From Pseudochelatococcus contaminans (lineage in GTDB: Bacteria; Pseudomonadota; Alphaproteobacteria; Rhizobiales; Beijerinckiaceae): a stretch of DNA of 64,000 nucleotides. Shown piece by piece: positions 10,049-19,804 of this stretch (position 1 is its first letter; each line of letters begins with the position of its first letter). Location of the stretch: NCBI RefSeq assembly GCF_014195635.1, contig NZ_JACICC010000001.1, positions 558,001-622,000 of the forward strand. Direction: 5' to 3'. The translations under genes and the position numbers were made by a program. The notes under the pieces were generated by a model. It saw only the letters and a list, made by a program, of their open reading frames with translations. It did not search any database and was not told the origin of the DNA.

Positions 10049-11131
10049 TCAGTTGCTCAGGCCGCCGGCCAGCGACGGCAGGTCGAGCGGGCGGAAGCCA
10101 TAGTGCGACAGCCAGCGCACATCGGCCTCGAAGAAGGGGCGCAGGTCCGGCATGCCGTATTTCAGCATGGCGATGCGGTCGATGCCCATGCCCCATGCAA
10201 AGCCCTGATACTCATCCGGATCGAGACCGACATGGCGCAGCACATTCGGATGCACCATGCCGCAGCCGAGAATCTCCAGCCAGTCGTCGCCCTCACCGAA
10301 GCGGATGTCACCGCCCTTGCGCGAGCACTGGATGTCCACCTCAGCGGAGGGTTCCGTGAATGGGAAGAAGGAGGGGCGGAAACGCATCTTGACGTTCGGT
10401 ACCTCGAAGAACGCCTTGCAGAACTCTTCGAGAATCCATTTCAGATGGCCGAAGTTAGCGGAGCGGTCGATCACCAGCCCCTCGACCTGATGGAACATCG
10501 GCGTGTGCGTCTGATCCGAGTCGCAGCGGTAGGTGCGTCCGGGGCAGATAACACGGATCGGCGGCTTTTGCCCCTGCATGGTGCGCACCTGCACCGGGCT
10601 CGTGTGGGTACGCAGCAGCTTGCGCTCGCCGTTCTCGTCCGGGGAGAAGAAGAACGTGTCGTGCATCTCGCGCGCGGGATGCCCTTCCGGGAAGTTTAGC
10701 GCCGTGAAGTTGTAGAAGTCGGTTTCGACGTCCGGCCCCTCGGCGATGGCAAAGCCCAGATCGGCAAAAATAGCGGTGAGTTCGTCGATGACCTGGCTGA
10801 TCGGGTGGATGCGGCCGCGCGTCTGGGCGCTTTCCTGCACCGGCAGCGTAACATCCGCACGCTCCTGCGCGAGGCGGGCGTTCAGCGCCTCTTCCGCCAG
10901 AACGGCCTTGCGTTCTGACAGGGCGGCCGCCACACGGTCACGCAGGCCGTTGATCAGCGGGCCTTGCACCTTGCGCTCGTCCGGCGTCAGGCTGCCGAGC
11001 GTCTTCAGCAGCTCCGAGACCGAGCCTTTCTTGCCAAGTGCGGCAACGCGCACGGCCTCCAGCGCAGCTTCATCGGCGGCGGCATGGATCGCTTCGAGCA
11101 GGGAATTTTCGAGAGTGGAATAATCGGACAT
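10049..11131 (-). CDS. pheS: phenylalanyl-tRNA synthetase alpha subunit
   Basis: Catalytic chain of phenylalanyl-tRNA synthetase. The 360-residue protein has an N-terminal coiled coil (about 1-90) and a class II aminoacylation core: motif 2 in [18 protein letters not shown] (198-215) and motif 3 in [14 protein letters not shown] (314-327). The ATG giving [10 protein letters not shown] has a GAGGA ribosome binding site. A longer upstream frame, to 11248, is rich in Arg/Pro and unlike the family. It is co-oriented with rpmI-rplT upstream and pheT downstream; the hairpin at 11265-11290 may modulate read-through from the ribosomal genes. Confidence 0.97.
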   Translation of the reverse strand: MSDYSTLENSLLEAIHAAADEAALEAVRVAALGKKGSVSELLKTLGSLTPDERKVQGPLINGLRDRVAAALSERKAVLAEEALNARLAQERADVTLPVQESAQTRGRIHPISQVIDELTAIFADLGFAIAEGPDVETDFYNFTALNFPEGHPAREMHDTFFFSPDENGERKLLRTHTSPVQVRTMQGQKPPIRVICPGRTYRCDSDQTHTPMFHQVEGLVIDRSANFGHLKWILEEFCKAFFEVPNVKMRFRPSFFPFTEPSAEVDIQCSRKGGDIRFGEGDDWLEILGCGMVHPNVLRHVGLDPDEYQGFAWGMGIDRIAMLKYGMPDLRPFFEADVRWLSHYGFRPLDLPSLAGGLSN

Positions 11132-11264
11132 CTGTTCCTCGGGGCGCCACTTTTGCGCAGGTTGCCTGCTTGTCGGCAATGACCGGGGAACCGTCAAGCC
11201 CTTCCGGCCAAATCGATACGTTTCGCGGCAGGCGTTGCCGTCACGCATGATCCCGGAAAGGGGA

Positions 11265-11290
11265 GGGCCGGACGCAAAGGCATCCAGCCC
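11265..11290 (-). terminator. hairpin between rplT and pheS
   Basis: An 11-bp stem (11265-11275 with 11280-11290) with a 4-base loop. On the minus-strand RNA two pairs are G-U. It lies 15 bases after the rplT stop. The downstream sequence is pyrimidine-rich but has only three consecutive Ts, so attenuation or partial termination is more likely than a full stop. Confidence 0.45.
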
Positions 11291-11304
11291 GAAGCATCTG
11301 CCAA

Positions 11305-11670
11305 TCAGGCAGCAGCCGGAAGGGCTGCCTTTGCCTTCTCGACGATCGCCTTGAATGCATCCGGCTCGTGGATAGCGAGTTCGGACAGCACCTTGCGATC
11401 AATCTCAATGCCTGCCTTGCCGAGACCGTCAATAAATCGGCTGTAGGTCAGGTCGTGTTCACGCACTGCGGCATTGATGCGCTGGATCCACAGGCCGCGG
11501 AACGTGCGCTTCTTGTTCTTGCGGTCGCGGTAGTTGTACTGCAACGCGCGATCGACAGCGGCCTTGGCCGTGCGGATCGTATTCTTGCGACGGCCGTAAA
11601 AGCCCTTGGCGGCCTTCAGGACCTTCTTGTGCTTGGCGTGGGACGTAACGCCCCGTTTGACGCGGGCCAT
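11305..11670 (-). CDS. rplT: 50S ribosomal protein L20
   Basis: Large-subunit protein needed early in 50S assembly. The 121-residue length and the basic N-terminus [20 protein letters not shown] are diagnostic, as are [13 protein letters not shown]-like and [20 protein letters not shown] segments. It is 45 bases after rpmI and ahead of pheS-pheT. infC, which often precedes this pair in other bacteria, is not adjacent here. L20 autoregulates its operon in other phyla; I see no recognisable leader structure for that here. Confidence 0.98.
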   Translation of the reverse strand: MARVKRGVTSHAKHKKVLKAAKGFYGRRKNTIRTAKAAVDRALQYNYRDRKNKKRTFRGLWIQRINAAVREHDLTYSRFIDGLGKAGIEIDRKVLSELAIHEPDAFKAIVEKAKAALPAAA

Positions 11671-11715
11671 TGTGCTGGCTCCTCAGAATTACCGGGTGAT
11701 TGACAGGGGGCTGAT

Positions 11716-11916
11716 TCAGGCGTTGGGGAGGAAGTAACGCTTGACGTTCTTCGCATCGCCCTCGAACAGGATCATCGTGCCACGCTGATTGCGGATGAAC
11801 TTCTTCGTCCGCTTGATCATGCCGTGGCGCTTGCCCGCCTGACCGGCGACGACCTTGCCGGAGCCGGTAACCTTGAAGCGCTTCTTGGCGCCCGATTTCG
11901 TCTTCAGTTTGGGCAT
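11716..11916 (-). CDS. rpmI: 50S ribosomal protein L35
   Basis: A 66-residue basic ribosomal protein with the L35 pattern [31 protein letters not shown] and a C-terminal RYFLPNA. The start is fixed by the conserved MPKLKTK and an AAGGAAG ribosome binding site. An upstream in-frame extension to 12012 is not conserved. It is the first gene of the rpmI-rplT-pheS-pheT run, so the promoter should lie in the 238 gene-free bases to 12154. I see no clear promoter motif in that interval. Confidence 0.98.
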   Translation of the reverse strand: MPKLKTKSGAKKRFKVTGSGKVVAGQAGKRHGMIKRTKKFIRNQRGTMILFEGDAKNVKRYFLPNA

Positions 11917-12154
11917 TTTGCTTCCTTTCGTGATGCCGGACGCTGTCCGCCGCGGGCAATCTCTTGCCACATGCGGATGAATCCGGCCTGATGTTGCTCG
12001 AAAGCACACCAAACCGCCACGGCAGCCCTATCAGCCGGGCGATTCTGATGAAGCCGCGCTTATGGCAGATCAGTGACGATCACGCAAGGGGGGCGGTGTA
12101 TCGCTTGCAAGCATACATCGCCCCGGCAGTGTTCGGCCCCGGCAATGTTCTGAA

Positions 12155-12865
12155 TCAGCGGCGTGAAAAATCCAGATTGCTCGGTGACGGTGGATAACGA
12201 TTGTTCAATGCCGTCAAAGGAGTATCCGCCGAAACAATTTCAAGCTGGAAAGTGCGCGCCCACACCTTCCCGTATCCCTTCAGGAAAAAGCCATAATGGA
12301 TACTTTCCGCATCGTCCGGAACGTCAAGCACGATGTTGCGCATAACCCAGTTGCAGGTTCCTCTAAGCGCGCCGTCGGCAGTCCGATTCATCATGTTGTC
12401 GAAGCGCATGCCAAAATTGCCGGGACCATCTATCCGCAACCAGATCGTGCCTGCATCGGCCTCTTCCGTGCGGAGTTCAGCGCTCAGTCGTAGCCGATCA
12501 CCTCTATAAGGAGCGGCATCGATGCTCTGCATCAAAACGGCTATCTTGCCGGTCAGCTTAGCGTCACCATCTCTTGGCACGAGGCTTTCGATGAGCGTGG
12601 CTTCCGGGATGGCAGGGTCCAACCCAAGCCGGTGCGTGCTGCCATTGACGACCGATCCGGTGATCGCCCAATCTTGGGGGATTGCAAGTTTTGTTTCGGA
12701 AGGACTGACATCGCCGATATGGGCGGCGAGGGTATTCCAGTCGTTGAGGCCAAATTGCCTTGCCACCATCTCAAGACATTCACCATGAGACAGCTGAAGG
12801 TTTCTGTTCGCCAAATCCTGACGCAGAGACTTTGCCATTGATTTTGCGTGAAGAAAACTACGCAT
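12155..12865 (-). CDS. glyoxalase-related N-terminal domain fused to a jelly-roll-like domain
   Basis: Function unknown. Residues 1-50 of 236 match the short helical module annotated as a glyoxalase-related domain (pattern AKSMAKSLRQDLANR ... LSHGECLEMVARQFGLNDWNTLAAHI). The rest (about 65-220) looks like a beta-sandwich of the kind appended to some regulators and hydrolases: YRGDRLRLSAELRTEEADAG, WLRIDGPGNFGMRFDNM and IHYGFFLKGYGKVWARTFQLEIV. There is no glyoxalase metal-binding fold and no signal peptide. The ATG at 12865 is chosen for its Shine-Dalgarno-like AGGATCAGGA; the ATG 9 codons further in is also possible. It stands alone between rpmI and the ErpA gene, with about 220 empty bases before its start. 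Confidence 0.7.
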   Translation of the reverse strand: MRSFLHAKSMAKSLRQDLANRNLQLSHGECLEMVARQFGLNDWNTLAAHIGDVSPSETKLAIPQDWAITGSVVNGSTHRLGLDPAIPEATLIESLVPRDGDAKLTGKIAVLMQSIDAAPYRGDRLRLSAELRTEEADAGTIWLRIDGPGNFGMRFDNMMNRTADGALRGTCNWVMRNIVLDVPDDAESIHYGFFLKGYGKVWARTFQLEIVSADTPLTALNNRYPPSPSNLDFSRR

Positions 12866-13087
12866 GATCCTGATCCTCGCGGGCGATATCACAGGTCAGG
12901 GCTCGCGTTGCTGACGGAATCGCCTGTCAGAAAACAAGATCAAAAATCCAGGCGTGCTTTCACCATTCCCGATGCGGGTGCGAGCGGCAGGTTGCACGAA
13001 ACCCGCACTAAAACTAATCTGGCGCCAGCCTGTGCGCAAGGTTGGTCCGCAGCAAAGCTGTGGAGCGCAGGGGACCGCTTTATACTA

Positions 13088-13441
13088 TCAAATGGAAAAC
13101 GACGTGCCGCAGCCGCATGACGCCGAGGCGTGGGGGTTGCTGATCTTGAATGACTGGCCGATGAGATCGTCGACGAAATCCAGCACCGAGCCTTCCATGT
13201 AGGGCAGGGAGATCGAGTCGACCAGCACGACTGCGCCGTCCTTCTCGATGACAAGGTCGTCATCGTTGCGGCTTCGTGTCACGTCAAACAGATACTGGAA
13301 GCCAGAGCAGCCGCCACCCTCGACGCTGACGCGCAGCATCGCGCCTTCCGGCTCTTTCGCCAGCACGCGCTTGATGCGCCGTGCGGCGCTGTCCGTCAGC
13401 GTCAGCACGGTGGAATCGGCGATTTCATTGGCGACAGTCAT
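13088..13441 (-). CDS. erpA: iron-sulfur cluster insertion protein, A-type carrier
   Basis: A-type carrier that delivers Fe-S clusters to apoproteins. The 117-residue product has the three ligand cysteines of the family: C45 in GGGCSGFQY, and C109 and C111 in the terminal SCGCGTSF. The ATG giving MTVANEIADS starts close to the conserved domain; 25 residues could be read upstream but include unconserved Cys/His sequence. It is divergent from dgt across a 123-base gap that must hold both promoters. ErpA and IscA-type paralogues are hard to separate; the position beside dgt is common in Rhizobiales. A plausible client is the complex I encoded at the other end of this window. Confidence 0.88.
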   Translation of the reverse strand: MTVANEIADSTVLTLTDSAARRIKRVLAKEPEGAMLRVSVEGGGCSGFQYLFDVTRSRNDDDLVIEKDGAVVLVDSISLPYMEGSVLDFVDDLIGQSFKISNPHASASCGCGTSFSI

Positions 13442-13564
13442 GGTGCAGCAATCCTGATTTGCGATAAACTGATTTTTCCCTTCGTGTAAGGTAATGCGCG
13501 GACTGCTTGGGTGCAATGGTTTGCAAACGGGCTCGGGTGTGCGGCGAGGGATGGCTGGGTTGCG

Positions 13565-14827
13565 ATGACGGCAAAGGGGAACGGCGTGTTCGTGGATGGC
13601 GTGCTGGATGTGTTTCGGGGGCGGGTATCGGGAGAGCGCTGGCGCGCGCCGTGGGCAAGCGACCCGGTGGCATCCCGCGGCAGGCTCTATGATGAAGGCG
13701 CATCGCCCACGCGATCAGGCTTCCAGCGAGACCGCGACAGGGTGATCCACTCGGCCGCGTTCCGTCGGCTGAAACACAAGACGCAGGTTTTCGTCTATCA
13801 TGAGGGCGACCATTATCGCACCCGCCTGACGCATACGATCGAGGTATCGCAGATCGCCCGCTCGCTCGCTCGTGCGCTTGGTCTTGACGAGGATCTGGCG
13901 GAGGCGCTGGCGTTGGCTCATGACCTCGGTCATACGCCCTTCGGCCACACGGGGGAGGATGCGCTCGATGCCTGCATGAAGGGCTTTGGCGGCTTCGATC
14001 ACAACGCGCAGGCGCTGCGCATCGTGACGCGTCTCGAACGGCGCTACGCGGGCTTCGACGGGCTGAACCTGACATGGGAAACGCTGGAAGGGCTGGTGAA
14101 GCACAACGGCCCGCTGACGGATGCCTCAGGCGCGCCGTTCGGGCGTTATGCGGCCCACGGTGTCCCGGGCGCCATCCTCGAATACGATGCCGTGCACAAC
14201 CTTGAACTGTCCACCTTCGCCAGCGGGGAGGCGCAGGTGGCCGCCATCGCGGATGACATTGCCTATGACGCTGCCGATATTGATGACGGTTTGCGCGCCG
14301 GGCTGTTCACGCTGGACGATCTACGCGCCATTCCGTTTATCGCCGGGCTCATCGACGAGGTTTATGCGCTTCATCCGGGGCTGGAGGCGTTCCGCGCCGC
14401 GCATGAGCTGATCCGCCGTGTCATCACGCGTTTCGTCGAGGATGTGATCCGGGAAAGCGAAAAGCGCCTCTCGGCGTTGCGGCCGAAAAGTGCGCAGGAC
14501 ATTCGCGACGCCAGCGATGCCGTGGTGGCGTTTTCGCCCGCGATTGCGCAGGCTGATCGCGATATCAAGGGCTTCCTCTTTACATATATGTATCGCCATC
14601 CGCGCGTGATGCATGTGCGTGCCGGCGCCGACCGCGTGGTGGCGGACCTGTTCGAGCGGTTCACCGGCGATCCGCGCCTTCTGCCGGAGGAGTGGCGGGA
14701 GGATCTGGACGTCAAGGACGAAGCGCGCCTGCGTCGGCGCGTGGCCGATTACATCGCAGGCATGACGGACAGCTACGCGCTCGACGCGCATCGGCGGTTA
14801 TTTGACGATACGCCCGAATTGCGCTAG
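13565..14827 (+). CDS. dgt: deoxyguanosinetriphosphate triphosphohydrolase-like protein
   Basis: HD-superfamily dNTP triphosphohydrolase that splits dGTP (or other dNTPs) to the nucleoside and triphosphate, tuning dNTP pools. The 420-residue reading has the metal-binding residues: His90 in [11 protein letters not shown], the HD pair at 119-120 in [11 protein letters not shown], and a distal Asp in the IADDIAYD segment. The N-terminal signature [24 protein letters not shown] is intact. The start is uncertain: the ATG used here, a GTG at 13511, or a GTG at 13586 with the best ribosome binding site (AAAGGGGA) are all in frame. It is divergent from erpA and upstream of argS. Confidence 0.92.
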   Translation: MTAKGNGVFVDGVLDVFRGRVSGERWRAPWASDPVASRGRLYDEGASPTRSGFQRDRDRVIHSAAFRRLKHKTQVFVYHEGDHYRTRLTHTIEVSQIARSLARALGLDEDLAEALALAHDLGHTPFGHTGEDALDACMKGFGGFDHNAQALRIVTRLERRYAGFDGLNLTWETLEGLVKHNGPLTDASGAPFGRYAAHGVPGAILEYDAVHNLELSTFASGEAQVAAIADDIAYDAADIDDGLRAGLFTLDDLRAIPFIAGLIDEVYALHPGLEAFRAAHELIRRVITRFVEDVIRESEKRLSALRPKSAQDIRDASDAVVAFSPAIAQADRDIKGFLFTYMYRHPRVMHVRAGADRVVADLFERFTGDPRLLPEEWREDLDVKDEARLRRRVADYIAGMTDSYALDAHRRLFDDTPELR

Positions 14828-15054
14828 GCGCGTTGAGGCTGGGCAGTGCTGGCCTATGGCGATTTTCCGTGTTTCCGATGCGCATTGGCTGCGATCAGCC
14901 GCGCTTCGGTTTCCGAAAGCTGCCGCATTCGGCTGTGCCTGCCCTAATCGACGCGTATTTGCGGTGGACTATACAACTCGGAGCATGTTTTGATTCCGTC
15001 AAAATGGCGCTCCCAAAACTGTGCTCCGTGGCACTTTCCAATCAAAATGGCATC

Positions 15055-16818
15055 ATGAATATCTTCAGCATCTACCACCAGCGGCTTCTCGACGTTATTG
15101 CGCAACTGATCGCTGAAGGGCGTCTGCCCGAGGGGCTGGATCTGTCGCGCGTGGTGGTGGAGCCTCCGCGCGATCCCGCTCACGGTGACCTCGCCACCAA
15201 TGCCGCCATGGTGCTGGCCAAGCCGGCAGGCACCAACCCGCGCGCGCTGGCGGAGCTGATCGTCGGCGCGCTTCGCGGCGTGGAAGGTGTGGCAGAGGCC
15301 GAAGTCGCGGGGCCGGGATTTATCAATCTGCGGCTGAAAACGGAAGTTTTCCACCGCGTTCTCGCTGCCGTCCTTGCGGATGCGGAAGGTTTCGGGCGCG
15401 GCGCCCCCCGGCCAGAGCGGCCTGTGAACGTGGAATATGTTTCCGCCAACCCCACGGGGCCGATGCATGTCGGCCACGGTCGCGGCGCGGTGTTCGGCGA
15501 TGCGCTGGCGCGGCTGCTGGATTTTGCCGGCCTCAGCGTCACGCGTGAATACTACATCAACGATGCCGGGGCGCAGGTCGATGTGCTGGCCCGGTCCGCC
15601 TATCTGCGCTACCGCGAGGCGTTGGGTGCGGACATTGGCGCGATTCCCGAAGGGCTTTATCCGGGCAATTATCTCGTGCCGGTGGGTGTCGAGCTGGCGC
15701 GCCGCTTCGGCCCGGCGTTGATCGACCTGCCGGAAGGCGACTGGCTGCCGCAGGTGCGTGATATCGCCATTGAGGCGATGATGGAGATGATCCGTGATGA
15801 CCTCGCCGCGCTTGGCGTGAAGCACGATGTGTTCTTTTCCGAGCGCAAACTGCACGAGGACTGCGAAAATAGCGCCATCACCTTGACCATTAAGGAACTG
15901 GAGGCGCGCGGGTTCGTCTACACCGGCCGCCTGCCGCCGCCGAAGGGCCAGTTGCCGGAAGACTGGGAGGACCGCGAGCAGCTTCTGTTCCGTGCAACCG
16001 ATGTTGGCGATGACATAGACCGCCCGCTAGTCAAGTCTGATGGCAGTTACACATATTTCGCCGCCGACGTGGCTTACCTGCGCGACAAGTATGGGCGCGG
16101 GTTCCGTGAGCTTATCTACGTTCTGGGGGCCGATCACGGCGGCTATGTCAAGCGGCTTGAGGCCGTTGGGCGCGCCATTGGCGGCGACGATGTGAAAGTG
16201 ACGGCGCTGCTCGCCCAGCTCGTGAAGCTGATGCGCGACGGCGAGCCGGTGAAGATGTCCAAGCGCTCCGGCAGCTTCGTGACACTGCGTGAGGTGATCG
16301 ACGAAGTCGGCCGCGATGCCGTGCGCTTCATGATGCTCTATCGCAAGAACGACGCCACGCTGGAGTTCGATCTGGCCAAGGTTGTGGAGCAATCCAAGGA
16401 CAACCCGGTTTTCTACGTGCAATATGCCCATGCGCGCTGCGCGTCGATTTTCCGCCAGGCGCGGGAGTTGCTGCCGGATCTGGCGACCGATGCTGCGGCG
16501 CTTGCCGGTGCGCGGCATGTTGTGTTGGCTGATGAAGCTGAAATCGGTATCCTGAAGCTGGTGTCGCAATATCCGCGCGTCGTGGAGGCGGGAGCGCTCG
16601 CTTACGAGCCACACAGGGTTGCATTCTATCTCTACGAGTTGGCGGCGGCGTTCCACGGCCTCTGGAATCGCGGGAAGGATTCACCGCAATTACGGTTTGT
16701 TAATCAAACTGACAGAGAGTCGACATTGGCGAGGTTGGCACTTGTCGAGGCTGTTCGGTCGGTCCTGTCATCTGGATTGCACGTCCTCGGAGTCGCCGCG
16801 CCCGACGAGATGCGTTGA
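15055..16818 (+). CDS. argS: arginyl-tRNA synthetase
   Basis: Class I synthetase that charges tRNA-Arg. The 587-residue protein has the N-terminal Add-1 domain, the HIGH-type motif HVGH (138-141, in [12 protein letters not shown]), the KMSKR loop (400-404) and a C-terminal DALR anticodon-binding domain. The frame stays open upstream to 14833, but [15 protein letters not shown] is the conserved beginning and the ATG there is the likely start. About 227 bases separate it from dgt; I see no gene or clear signal in them. It heads the argS-SPOR-nagZ-scpA-scpB neighbourhood. Confidence 0.97.
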   Translation: MNIFSIYHQRLLDVIAQLIAEGRLPEGLDLSRVVVEPPRDPAHGDLATNAAMVLAKPAGTNPRALAELIVGALRGVEGVAEAEVAGPGFINLRLKTEVFHRVLAAVLADAEGFGRGAPRPERPVNVEYVSANPTGPMHVGHGRGAVFGDALARLLDFAGLSVTREYYINDAGAQVDVLARSAYLRYREALGADIGAIPEGLYPGNYLVPVGVELARRFGPALIDLPEGDWLPQVRDIAIEAMMEMIRDDLAALGVKHDVFFSERKLHEDCENSAITLTIKELEARGFVYTGRLPPPKGQLPEDWEDREQLLFRATDVGDDIDRPLVKSDGSYTYFAADVAYLRDKYGRGFRELIYVLGADHGGYVKRLEAVGRAIGGDDVKVTALLAQLVKLMRDGEPVKMSKRSGSFVTLREVIDEVGRDAVRFMMLYRKNDATLEFDLAKVVEQSKDNPVFYVQYAHARCASIFRQARELLPDLATDAAALAGARHVVLADEAEIGILKLVSQYPRVVEAGALAYEPHRVAFYLYELAAAFHGLWNRGKDSPQLRFVNQTDRESTLARLALVEAVRSVLSSGLHVLGVAAPDEMR

Positions 16819-16947
16819 GAGTAACCGGTTTGACACTGTGGTCTGGTCAGTTGCGGGTTCTCTCCAGCGCGATGGTGATGTGCTTGCCTGGAATTTGCCC
16901 GTTACTTCAAGGGGCTCTGGCTTGCCTGAAAAATCGGACTGCGCCCC

Positions 16948-18666
16948 ATGAGTTACAAGAGCAGAGCCCAGGTCATGCGTGATAGAGACGATCTCGAGGA
17001 GCAGCGTTGGCAGCCGGCTTCTTCCGGCAGCACCCTCGGCAACGATCCGCTGGCCGAGCTTGCCCGTATCGTCGGTCAGGGCGCAGCCGTGCCCCCGGCG
17101 GGGCAGGATACAGCCGCTCCCCGCGGCGGTGCGCCCGCCGGTCAGCAAGACTGGATGAACGAAATAGAACGTGCCTTCGGGCATGGTGCGCCGGGACGTG
17201 GGCAGCCGCAGGGCGCACAGCCCCCGGCGTCCACGCAGTACCCCGCGCAGGACGTGGCCCAAGGCGTGCCGGAATGGCTGCGCAGCCCTGCCGTGCCGCA
17301 AGGGGCGCAACAGGCGGAGGCACAGCCGCAATATTCCGAAGAAGCGCTGCAGGAATTTTCGCGTTCGCTGGATGAGGCCTCTCTTGGCCCGCAGGCGGAT
17401 TACTATGCGCAGGATCCATACCGCTTGGCAGCCGCGGGCTCCGCAGGGTTCGCTGCTTCGGCTGATGCCCACGCACCGGCGCATCCTGGCTACGGTTCGC
17501 AAGCCGGTTACGACCCGCAGGTGGCCGGCGGGGCTGCACAAGACGCTGGATATCAGGGCGGCGGATACGACGCTTACGGTTATGCCGGTGACGGTTACGC
17601 CGCAGATGGCGGCTATGCCGAAGATGAGGCGCCGTATGATGATCGCCCGGCCCGCCGCCGGAAGGTAATCATCGCCGCTGCGGCGCTGGGCGTTGGCGCG
17701 CTGGTGGTTGCGGGGTTGTTCCTGTCCGGTGGCGGTGAAACCGTCAACGGTGAGCCACCCGTGTTTTCCGCCGATAGCGAGCCCGTCAAGGTGGAGCCTG
17801 AGACGCCCGGCGGGGCCGAGGTGCCCAACACCAACCGGGCGATTTACGAGCACACCAATCAGGCGCCCACCGGCGAGGGCGCTGTGGTGGTCGATGATCG
17901 CGAGCAACCAGTCGATATCAACCAGATGATCGCGCAGCAGAATGCGGCAGCCGAGGCGCGGGCAATTCAGGATCGCGCGGCTGGTGTGCAGACCGAAACC
18001 ACGACCGCGCCGAACGTTGATGCTGCGGATGTCGTGTTGCCGGAAGCGCCGGAACCGACAAGCCCGGCTATCGCCGCGCTTGGTGAACCGCGCCGCGTGC
18101 GCACGGTTTCCGTGCGGCCGGATGGCAGCATCCTGCCGTCTAATGGCGCGCCGCAGGCTCCCGTCGCTCCCACGGCCCCGACCATCGAGCAACTGGCGTC
18201 CGGCACCACGCCTTCAGTGTCGTCACCGGCGACGACGCCAGTCGACGAGCCTCAAGCGCCTGCTGTGACGCCGAACGTCGCGCCGGTACCGCGTCCGGCG
18301 GCGGTGAACAGGCCTGCAACCCGTGCGCCCATGCAGCTCGGTCCGATGGCGCTGACGCCGTCCTCCGGCGCGCAGGTCGCGCAGGCGCCGGCCGCTCCGC
18401 AAGCCGCAGCACCGGCCGCATCAGGCGCATTCACGGTGCAGCTTGCAGCCCCCGGCAGCGAGAACGAGGCGCGCACCCTGTTTGCCAACCTCCAGCGCCG
18501 GTATGGCGATCTGGCTGGCTACTCGCCCAACATCATCCGCGCTGAATCCGGTGGCAGAACCATCTACCGCCTGCGCGTGGGGGCGTTCCCGTCCCGCGAT
18601 GCAGCCACGGCCCTGTGCGTGCGCATTCAGGCGGCTGGCGGACAGTGCTTCGTCGCCCGGAACTGA
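16948..18666 (+). CDS. SPOR domain-containing membrane protein
   Basis: Probable septal peptidoglycan-binding protein. The 572-residue chain has a long cytoplasmic Gln/Ala/Pro/Tyr-rich region (about 1-235), a single membrane helix (about 239-259, KVIIAAAALGVGALVVAGLF), a Pro/Thr/Ala-rich periplasmic linker and a C-terminal SPOR domain (493-572) of the type that binds denuded glycan strands. It is followed by a hairpin with a T-run. The neighbours argS, nagZ, scpA and scpB recur with such a gene in Rhizobiales, which fits a role in division or wall turnover. Its partner proteins cannot be read from sequence. Confidence 0.9.
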   Translation: MSYKSRAQVMRDRDDLEEQRWQPASSGSTLGNDPLAELARIVGQGAAVPPAGQDTAAPRGGAPAGQQDWMNEIERAFGHGAPGRGQPQGAQPPASTQYPAQDVAQGVPEWLRSPAVPQGAQQAEAQPQYSEEALQEFSRSLDEASLGPQADYYAQDPYRLAAAGSAGFAASADAHAPAHPGYGSQAGYDPQVAGGAAQDAGYQGGGYDAYGYAGDGYAADGGYAEDEAPYDDRPARRRKVIIAAAALGVGALVVAGLFLSGGGETVNGEPPVFSADSEPVKVEPETPGGAEVPNTNRAIYEHTNQAPTGEGAVVVDDREQPVDINQMIAQQNAAAEARAIQDRAAGVQTETTTAPNVDAADVVLPEAPEPTSPAIAALGEPRRVRTVSVRPDGSILPSNGAPQAPVAPTAPTIEQLASGTTPSVSSPATTPVDEPQAPAVTPNVAPVPRPAAVNRPATRAPMQLGPMALTPSSGAQVAQAPAAPQAAAPAASGAFTVQLAAPGSENEARTLFANLQRRYGDLAGYSPNIIRAESGGRTIYRLRVGAFPSRDAATALCVRIQAAGGQCFVARN

Positions 18667-18681
18667 TGCACGCCGAATTTC

Positions 18682-18720
18682 GCCGGTCGGATAACGTTAT
18701 CTGACCGGCAGACGGTTTTT
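18682..18720 (+). terminator. terminator-like hairpin between the SPOR gene and nagZ
   Basis: A 28-base near-perfect palindrome (18682-18709, GCCGGTC arms around GATAACGTTATC, with one G-T pair) is followed after 6 bases by TTTTT. It probably ends or attenuates transcription of the SPOR gene. It also argues against a TTG at 18719 as the nagZ start. Confidence 0.6.
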
Positions 18721-18751
18721 GAATAAGCGGGCGCAGCCCGAAGGCGATGTC

Positions 18752-19783
18752 ATGAAAGCGATCGTTCTGGGGTGCGCCGGTCAGCAACTGACGCCAGCCG
18801 AGCGTTCCCTGTTTCGGGATGCGGACCCGTGGGGGTTTATCCTTTTCAAGCGCAACATCGGCACACCCGATGATGTGCGCCGCCTCACCGGCGCTCTGCG
18901 TGAGGCCGTGGGGCGCGATGCGCCTATCCTCATCGATCAGGAAGGCGGGCGTGTGCAACGCATGGGGCCGCCGCACTGGCGCTCCTATCCGGCTGGCGCG
19001 ATCTATGGAGGGCTGGCGCCGCACGATCCGCTTCTGCGCCGTGCGCTGGCGTGGCTGGGAGCGCGGCTTATCGCGCATGATCTGCGCGATGTCGGCATCG
19101 ATGTGAACTGTGCGCCGGTTCTGGATGTGCCTGTGCCGGGGGCCAACGATGTCATTGGCAACCGCGCCTATCACGCCGACCCCGCTCTTGTCGCCGTTCT
19201 TGGGCGGGCGGTGGCGGAAGGCTATATCGCAGGCGGCGTCCTGCCTGTCATCAAGCATATCCCCGGCCATGGCCGCGCCAACGCCGATAGTCATCTGGCG
19301 CTGCCAGTGGTGGATGTCCCGCTGGCGGAGCTGGCCGGGCACGATTTCGTGCCATTCCGGGCGCTGGCGGATATGCCCGCAGCCATGAGCGCGCATGTCG
19401 TTTTTACGGCGCTCGACCCCGCACGCCCTGCGACCGTCTCACCAACGGTGATCGCGGACACGATCCGGGATGATATCGGTTTCGATGGCCTCCTGTTCAG
19501 CGACGACCTATCGATGCAGGCACTGGCCGGCTCCATCCCCGAACGCGGCGTGGCGGCGCTGTCGGCGGGGTGCGACATTGCCCTGCATTGCAACGGCGAT
19601 TTCGCGGAGATGGCCGCCCTTTCCGATGCGGTCGGCGACCTCACGCAGGATGCAGCACGACGCTCGCGGGCGGCTTTAGCGCGCATTCGCCACACGCCGG
19701 AGCCGTTCGATCCTGTGGAAGCCTGGGCGCGGCTTGAAACAGCGCTTGCGAATCCGGATAGTGTCCCCAACTCTTGGATCTGA
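18752..19783 (+). CDS. nagZ: beta-N-acetylhexosaminidase
   Basis: GH3 enzyme of peptidoglycan recycling that removes N-acetylglucosamine from 1,6-anhydro-muropeptides in the cytoplasm. The 343-residue product has KHIPGHG (168-174), the flexible loop with the catalytic His/Asp dyad of NagZ enzymes, and the nucleophile Asp251 in LFSDDLSMQA. There is no signal peptide, as expected. The ATG giving MKAIVLGCAG matches the family start; a TTG 11 codons upstream falls in the T-run of the preceding hairpin. scpA follows by 21 bases, so nagZ-scpA-scpB probably form one operon. Confidence 0.95.
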   Translation: MKAIVLGCAGQQLTPAERSLFRDADPWGFILFKRNIGTPDDVRRLTGALREAVGRDAPILIDQEGGRVQRMGPPHWRSYPAGAIYGGLAPHDPLLRRALAWLGARLIAHDLRDVGIDVNCAPVLDVPVPGANDVIGNRAYHADPALVAVLGRAVAEGYIAGGVLPVIKHIPGHGRANADSHLALPVVDVPLAELAGHDFVPFRALADMPAAMSAHVVFTALDPARPATVSPTVIADTIRDDIGFDGLLFSDDLSMQALAGSIPERGVAALSAGCDIALHCNGDFAEMAALSDAVGDLTQDAARRSRAALARIRHTPEPFDPVEAWARLETALANPDSVPNSWI

Positions 19784-19804
19784 TGATTCCTGAGGAAGAG
19801 AGTT

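Noticed and set aside
8528-10699. Plus-strand open frame of 723 codons opposite pheT and pheS
   Set aside because: It spans two unrelated genes on the other strand, which both have intact motifs, so it is a composition artefact.
13088-14827. Defence role for the dgt gene (phage-type dNTP depletion)
   Set aside because: The HD triphosphohydrolase sits in a housekeeping neighbourhood next to erpA and argS and resembles the ordinary rhizobial enzyme; there are no defence genes beside it.
14833-15054. Upstream extension of the argS frame
   Set aside because: Seventy-four unconserved residues; the family starts at the ATG at 15055.
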